NCBI GenBank assembly: GCA_002494205.1
Contig: DLBE01000067.1
Coordinates: forward strand, 1-8,648
DNA: 8,648 nt
From: Caryophanales bacterium UBA7029
GTDB taxonomy: Bacteria > Bacillota_I > Bacilli_A > RFN20 > CAG-826
Reading direction: 5' to 3'
Positions 6,089 to 8,648 of the stretch are shown here, one piece after another. The notes beneath the pieces were generated by a model, which was not told the origin of the DNA, made no database searches, and saw only the letters and a list, made by a program, of their open reading frames with translations. The first letter of the stretch is position 1. The number at the start of each line of letters is the position of its first letter. Made by a program: the position numbers and the translations under genes.

Positions 6089-6580
6089 TTATATTTTACT
6101 CTTATCAAACCAACCATCAATATAGAGAACTTCGTCGAATAATTTGGCGGTTTCTTCATCGACTTTTTCCCATGCATTCCACATGTTTTTAATAGCGGAT
6201 TCAGGGACATATTTAGCATGGTCTCTTTGCCTATTTCTTTCCAGAATTAAAGGCAAATCTTTGGTGATAATAAGAAGTGTTTTTTTATTAAACCCCTGTA
6301 AATTCCCAGGAATTTTTCTGAATTTATTAAGAATATTCGTAGAATCTGCAATGATTGTGCATTCATCATTTGAGTCCCTTAAAATATTGATTCTTTTAAA
6401 GTAAATTTCCCACATTTCTTTGTCGTAATCTAAGTTACTATAAGTGCCTGTTAATTCTTTTCTAATTTCATCACTAGAAACAATAAAAACATTTTCATTT
6501 GTGTGATTAATTTTGTAGTGCTTAGCAAAAGTAGATTTTCCGGCACCAGGAATAGCAGACAAAACGATTAAATGTTTCAT
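6089..6580 (-). CDS. Small P-loop kinase, AAA_33 / T4 polynucleotide-kinase-like
   Basis: This is a probable cytoplasmic ATP-dependent kinase of the family containing the T4 polynucleotide-kinase kinase domain; the substrate cannot be read from the sequence. The P-loop is SAIPGAGKST at residues 8-17, with K15 and S16. The usual first Gly of the motif (GxPGxGKS) is Ala9 here. SSDEIR (35-40) carries the Asp that would act as catalytic base in the T4 enzyme. ADSTN (78-82) matches the DxTN segment. RNRQR (115-119) followed by VPE (125-127) matches the arginine-rich lid. The 163-aa length is that of a stand-alone kinase domain; no phosphatase or ligase domain is fused. No SD precedes the ATG, and -10-like boxes lie 7-12 nt before it. 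It stands alone between two terminators. Zeta toxins and gluconate or shikimate kinases share the fold but fit these motifs less well. Confidence 0.85.
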   Translation of the reverse strand: MKHLIVLSAIPGAGKSTFAKHYKINHTNENVFIVSSDEIRKELTGTYSNLDYDKEMWEIYFKRINILRDSNDECTIIADSTNILNKFRKIPGNLQGFNKKTLLIITKDLPLILERNRQRDHAKYVPESAIKNMWNAWEKVDEETAKLFDEVLYIDGWFDKSKI

Positions 6581-6587
6581 GCGAAAT

Positions 6588-6598
6588 ATTTTATAATA
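6588..6598 (-). promoter_or_regulatory. Putative -10 region of the kinase gene, very close to the start codon
   Basis: The minus strand reads TATTATAAAAT, holding three overlapping -10-like hexamers (TATTAT, TATAAA, TAAAAT) that end 12, 9 and 7 nt before the ATG. Any of them gives a leader of about 6 nt or less. The best -35 is weak (TTTAGT, 17 nt from TATTAT). In such AT-rich DNA a chance match is possible. The gene nevertheless follows a terminator and has no SD within 30 nt, so it needs some nearby promoter. Confidence 0.4.
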
Positions 6599-6616
6599 TT
6601 TGTTAGCTTGTTTCCA

Positions 6617-6646
6617 CTAAAAAGAAAACTGCTTTTTAGGGCAGTT
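6617..6646 (-). terminator. Rho-independent terminator of the MFS transporter-phosphodiesterase operon
   Basis: A 6-bp stem (AACTGC / GCAGTT, arms 6627-6632 and 6641-6646) with an 8-nt loop is followed on the minus strand by TTCTTTTTAG. It begins 13 nt after the phosphodiesterase stop. The stem is shorter than those of the other terminators here, so some readthrough into the kinase gene is possible. Confidence 0.75.
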
Positions 6647-6659
6647 AACTTTATGTGCA

Positions 6660-7388
6660 TTAGAGCGATTCTTTAATTATTTTTGGATCAATTGTGTCAA
6701 ATGTCACAGTATCAACAAAGGGTTTAACTTTTTCAAGCTGTTCCTTTGATTGAATTGTCCAAACATTTACAACATTCCTTTTTGAGTATTTTTGATATCT
6801 TTTCTTTTTTAAAAGTGTTTGCTCTATATCGATACCTTCTATACGGAATCTAAAATATTTTAAAACATATTCATAACCTTCAGCGACTAATAAAAGACGC
6901 ATAATTCCGCTACGTTTTAAAGGCCATAAAGAGCGAGGGTCAAAGGAAATAAAAACAAAGTTTTTCTTATTTTTAACCTTAGGCATCATGACTTCTAAAA
7001 CTCTTTTTGACAAAGCTTTATAATTTTTCTCATAAACTTTAAGTTCGACCAAACAAGGAACTTGTTCATTAATTAAATCTAAAACCTCTACAAAAGTAGG
7101 GATTTTTTGTCCATCAAGTAAATGATAATTTTCTTGAAGCTCTTTTAAAGTAAGATGCTCCACTATTCCTTCTTTTCCAGTAAGCCTTTTTAAATCTTCG
7201 TCGTGAATGACGACAAGTTCGTTATCTTTAGTTAAATGAACATCAAATTCTAGTGCAAAGTTGTTATCAATTGCACGTTTAAAAGCTTTCAAAGAATTCT
7301 CAGAAATATCTTTGTTCCAAAGTCCTCTGTGCGCGACACCTTTAAATACAAGAGGATTAATATTTGATAAAACTTTAGCTTTTTTCAT
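6660..7388 (-). CDS. Cytoplasmic glycerophosphodiester phosphodiesterase (GDPD family)
   Basis: It hydrolyses glycerophosphodiesters, the deacylated phospholipid head groups, to glycerol-3-phosphate and an alcohol. The catalytic set is complete: HRG with H20 and R21, EN at 30-31, EFDVHLTKD with E47 and D49, the second catalytic His in HDEDLKRLTG (H62), and ELK at 115-117. NVWTI (208-212) near the end of the barrel is also typical. At 242 aa it is a compact single-domain TIM barrel. The N-terminus (MKKAKVLSNINPL) is not a signal peptide, so substrate must be imported or come from turnover inside the cell. The start lies 2 nt after the transporter stop codon and lacks an SD (the preceding bases are GACGATTAAAA), so it is probably translated by reinitiation. 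Bacterial paralogues (GlpQ, UgpQ, YqiK type) cannot be told apart here, so no symbol is given. Confidence 0.93.
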   Translation of the reverse strand: MKKAKVLSNINPLVFKGVAHRGLWNKDISENSLKAFKRAIDNNFALEFDVHLTKDNELVVIHDEDLKRLTGKEGIVEHLTLKELQENYHLLDGQKIPTFVEVLDLINEQVPCLVELKVYEKNYKALSKRVLEVMMPKVKNKKNFVFISFDPRSLWPLKRSGIMRLLLVAEGYEYVLKYFRFRIEGIDIEQTLLKKKRYQKYSKRNVVNVWTIQSKEQLEKVKPFVDTVTFDTIDPKIIKESL

Positions 7389-7390
7389 TT

Positions 7391-8648
7391 TTAATCGTCT
7401 TGATCAAGGGCTTCTAAACCACGCTTAAATTCAGTTTTAGTAGATTTAATATTTTTAATAAAGATGAATACTACTAGTGAAATTGTCACACAAACAGTTG
7501 CATATACAGGCAATAAGTCCCAATCAAAGTTAGGAACTAAAAGAAGCGAACCTAATGCGATTGGTGTAATTGTTTGAGCGGCCATGCTTGATGCATAGTA
7601 ATAACCAGTGAATGCACCAATTTTCTTTGAGTTACATAATTCAACAACCATTGGGAATGAATTAACGTGAACTAGTGACATTCCAAATCCCTTAATAAAC
7701 CAAATAATAAATAACCAAATTGGTAATGAACCTGTTGGTAAACCAACAGCAAAGGTTAAAATTAACCAAACACCGTAGGATAAAAGTGTTAAGCCTAAAC
7801 CACCTACAACGGTATATTTACGGCCAATCTTAGACGCAATAATTCCGCCAACAGCAAAGCCAATGACACTACCAACACCACCCAATATTGTTAACATAGC
7901 TGTTCCGGTAGATGATGAATGAGTTCCATAAATAACATAGTTATTTAAGAATGTAGAAATACCATTATCTGCCATGAACCAGAAGAATTCTGCTCCAAGA
8001 ATTAGGAAAAGCATAATTTTGTTAGCCTTAGTTAGTGGTTTGTCATCATCAACTTTATCTTCAGTTGCACTCATTGCATCCCCACGAGCCATTTCTTCTT
8101 TCATTTCATCGCGAATCTTGTTTTCTTTAACAAGAATAAATAAAACAATTGCCGAAACGAGCATAAGAACAGATGCGACTAAGAATGGTCCTTCAACAGC
8201 CCAAATATTTTTGTATGCCCATGTATGTGCGGCAGGTAAACCTGTCTTTTTATCAATTGTTGTGCCTAAATAATCAGACAAGACAAATACAAAACCAACA
8301 ACGGTTGCGAATGCTCCACCAAGATAACCCATAATATTAATGATGCCGTTAGCTTTACTACGCAAAGGTTTTGGTGTCATATCAGGCATTAACGCAACAG
8401 CAGGATTACGATACATCATCGCAAATAAGACAACCACTCCCATTAAAATAATGACGCCAATAGCTTTGCTATAATGGAATAAAACAGGAATAAATGGGAA
8501 AGCGACTGCGCAAACAAATGTGCCGACTAAAATATAAGGCATTCTTTTACCAATTTTAGTGTTCGTCTTGTCAGATAAACGCCCAAATATTGGTAATAAA
8601 ATAAGTGCGGCTAGGTTATCTAGGGCCATCATGATACCAACAAGATAT
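7391..8648 (-). CDS. MFS transporter, SLC45/GPH-like sugar-porter type (5' end beyond right edge)
   Basis: This is an integral membrane secondary transporter of the major facilitator superfamily. The frame stays open to the window edge (YLVGI precedes the first visible Met), so the true start lies outside and about one membrane helix is missing; 418 residues are visible. The TM2-TM3 loop GRLSDKTNTKIGKRMP (17-32 from the Met at 8632) is motif A as seen in glycoside/sucrose-type porters (GxxSDxxxxxxGRRxP). Roughly ten more hydrophobic segments follow, split by a charged cytoplasmic loop at about 169-205 (DEMKEEMARGD...), the usual midpoint of a 6+6 helix protein. GGIIASKIGRK near 262-272 is the second-half counterpart of motif A. 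The substrate is unknown. Family membership suggests a sugar or glycoside with a cation; the coupled phosphodiesterase gene raises a glycerophosphodiester as an alternative. Confidence 0.9.
   Translation of the reverse strand, partial: YLVGIMMALDNLAALILLPIFGRLSDKTNTKIGKRMPYILVGTFVCAVAFPFIPVLFHYSKAIGVIILMGVVVLFAMMYRNPAVALMPDMTPKPLRSKANGIINIMGYLGGAFATVVGFVFVLSDYLGTTIDKKTGLPAAHTWAYKNIWAVEGPFLVASVLMLVSAIVLFILVKENKIRDEMKEEMARGDAMSATEDKVDDDKPLTKANKIMLFLILGAEFFWFMADNGISTFLNNYVIYGTHSSSTGTAMLTILGGVGSVIGFAVGGIIASKIGRKYTVVGGLGLTLLSYGVWLILTFAVGLPTGSLPIWLFIIWFIKGFGMSLVHVNSFPMVVELCNSKKIGAFTGYYYASSMAAQTITPIALGSLLLVPNFDWDLLPVYATVCVTISLVVFIFIKNIKSTKTEFKRGLEALDQDD

Noticed and set aside
6144..6404. 86-codon plus-strand open frame inside the kinase gene
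   Set aside because: The minus-strand frame holds all the kinase motifs; this frame has no start signals or known domain.
6089..6580. Zeta-type toxin (UDP-GlcNAc kinase)
   Set aside because: The P-loop fold is shared, but the protein is shorter than zeta toxins, no epsilon antitoxin gene is adjacent, and the SDEIR, DxTN and RNRQR motifs fit the polynucleotide-kinase-like family better.
7974..8273. 99-codon plus-strand open frame within the MFS transporter gene
   Set aside because: It is antisense to a well-conserved membrane protein frame. Its serine- and isoleucine-rich composition is that of a reverse-complement shadow.
1..8648. Mycoplasma-type genetic code (TGA as Trp)
   Set aside because: Tryptophan codons checked are TGG (for example in YKWCGE of the oxidoreductase), and the long genes read through cleanly under the standard bacterial code with TAA or TAG stops.

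Overview
The window looks like chromosome from a low-GC, fermentative, anaerobic Firmicute, probably a Bacilli lineage near Erysipelotrichales, RF39 or Acholeplasmatales. This placement is inferred from AT-rich DNA, U-rich intrinsic terminators, Shine-Dalgarno (SD) sites on some genes, a perfect CcpA-type cre box, and a large pyruvate:ferredoxin oxidoreductase. The standard genetic code applies: tryptophans are TGG and the long frames read through without TGA. No tRNA, rRNA, CRISPR array, insertion sequence or phage gene is seen. No stretch over 125 bases lacks a gene.

All seven genes lie on the minus strand, so transcription runs from the right edge to the left. From right to left they are: (i) a sugar-type MFS transporter missing its N-terminus at the right edge, followed after 2 nt by a glycerophosphodiester phosphodiesterase and a terminator; (ii) a small P-loop kinase of the T4 polynucleotide-kinase-like (AAA_33) type with its own terminator; (iii) a monocistronic pyruvate:ferredoxin oxidoreductase (1181 aa) with a good SD, a TATAAT box, an upstream cre box and a terminator; (iv) a two-gene toxin-antitoxin operon of the MntA/HepT type with its own promoter, repeated operator-like sites and a terminator; (v) uvrA, of which 460 N-terminal codons are visible before the left edge.

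The transcription units are tightly packed. Each finished unit ends in a recognisable hairpin plus T-tract, and the next promoter starts almost at once.

The most unusual system is the toxin-antitoxin pair. The MntA-like antitoxin (GSX10DXD nucleotidyltransferase) carries an extra N-terminal ribbon-helix-helix domain resembling RelB/DinJ antitoxins. Its promoter is overlaid by three related TTGTAWAT-type 12-mers, one of them a perfect palindrome. This suggests one polypeptide that both represses the operon through DNA binding and neutralises the HepT RNase by AMPylation.

Two further points stand out. uvrA and the kinase gene have no SD and have -10-like boxes only about 7-12 nt before the ATG, which suggests leaderless mRNAs. 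The cre box upstream of the oxidoreductase is embedded in the kinase terminator, at a distance compatible with CcpA activation.
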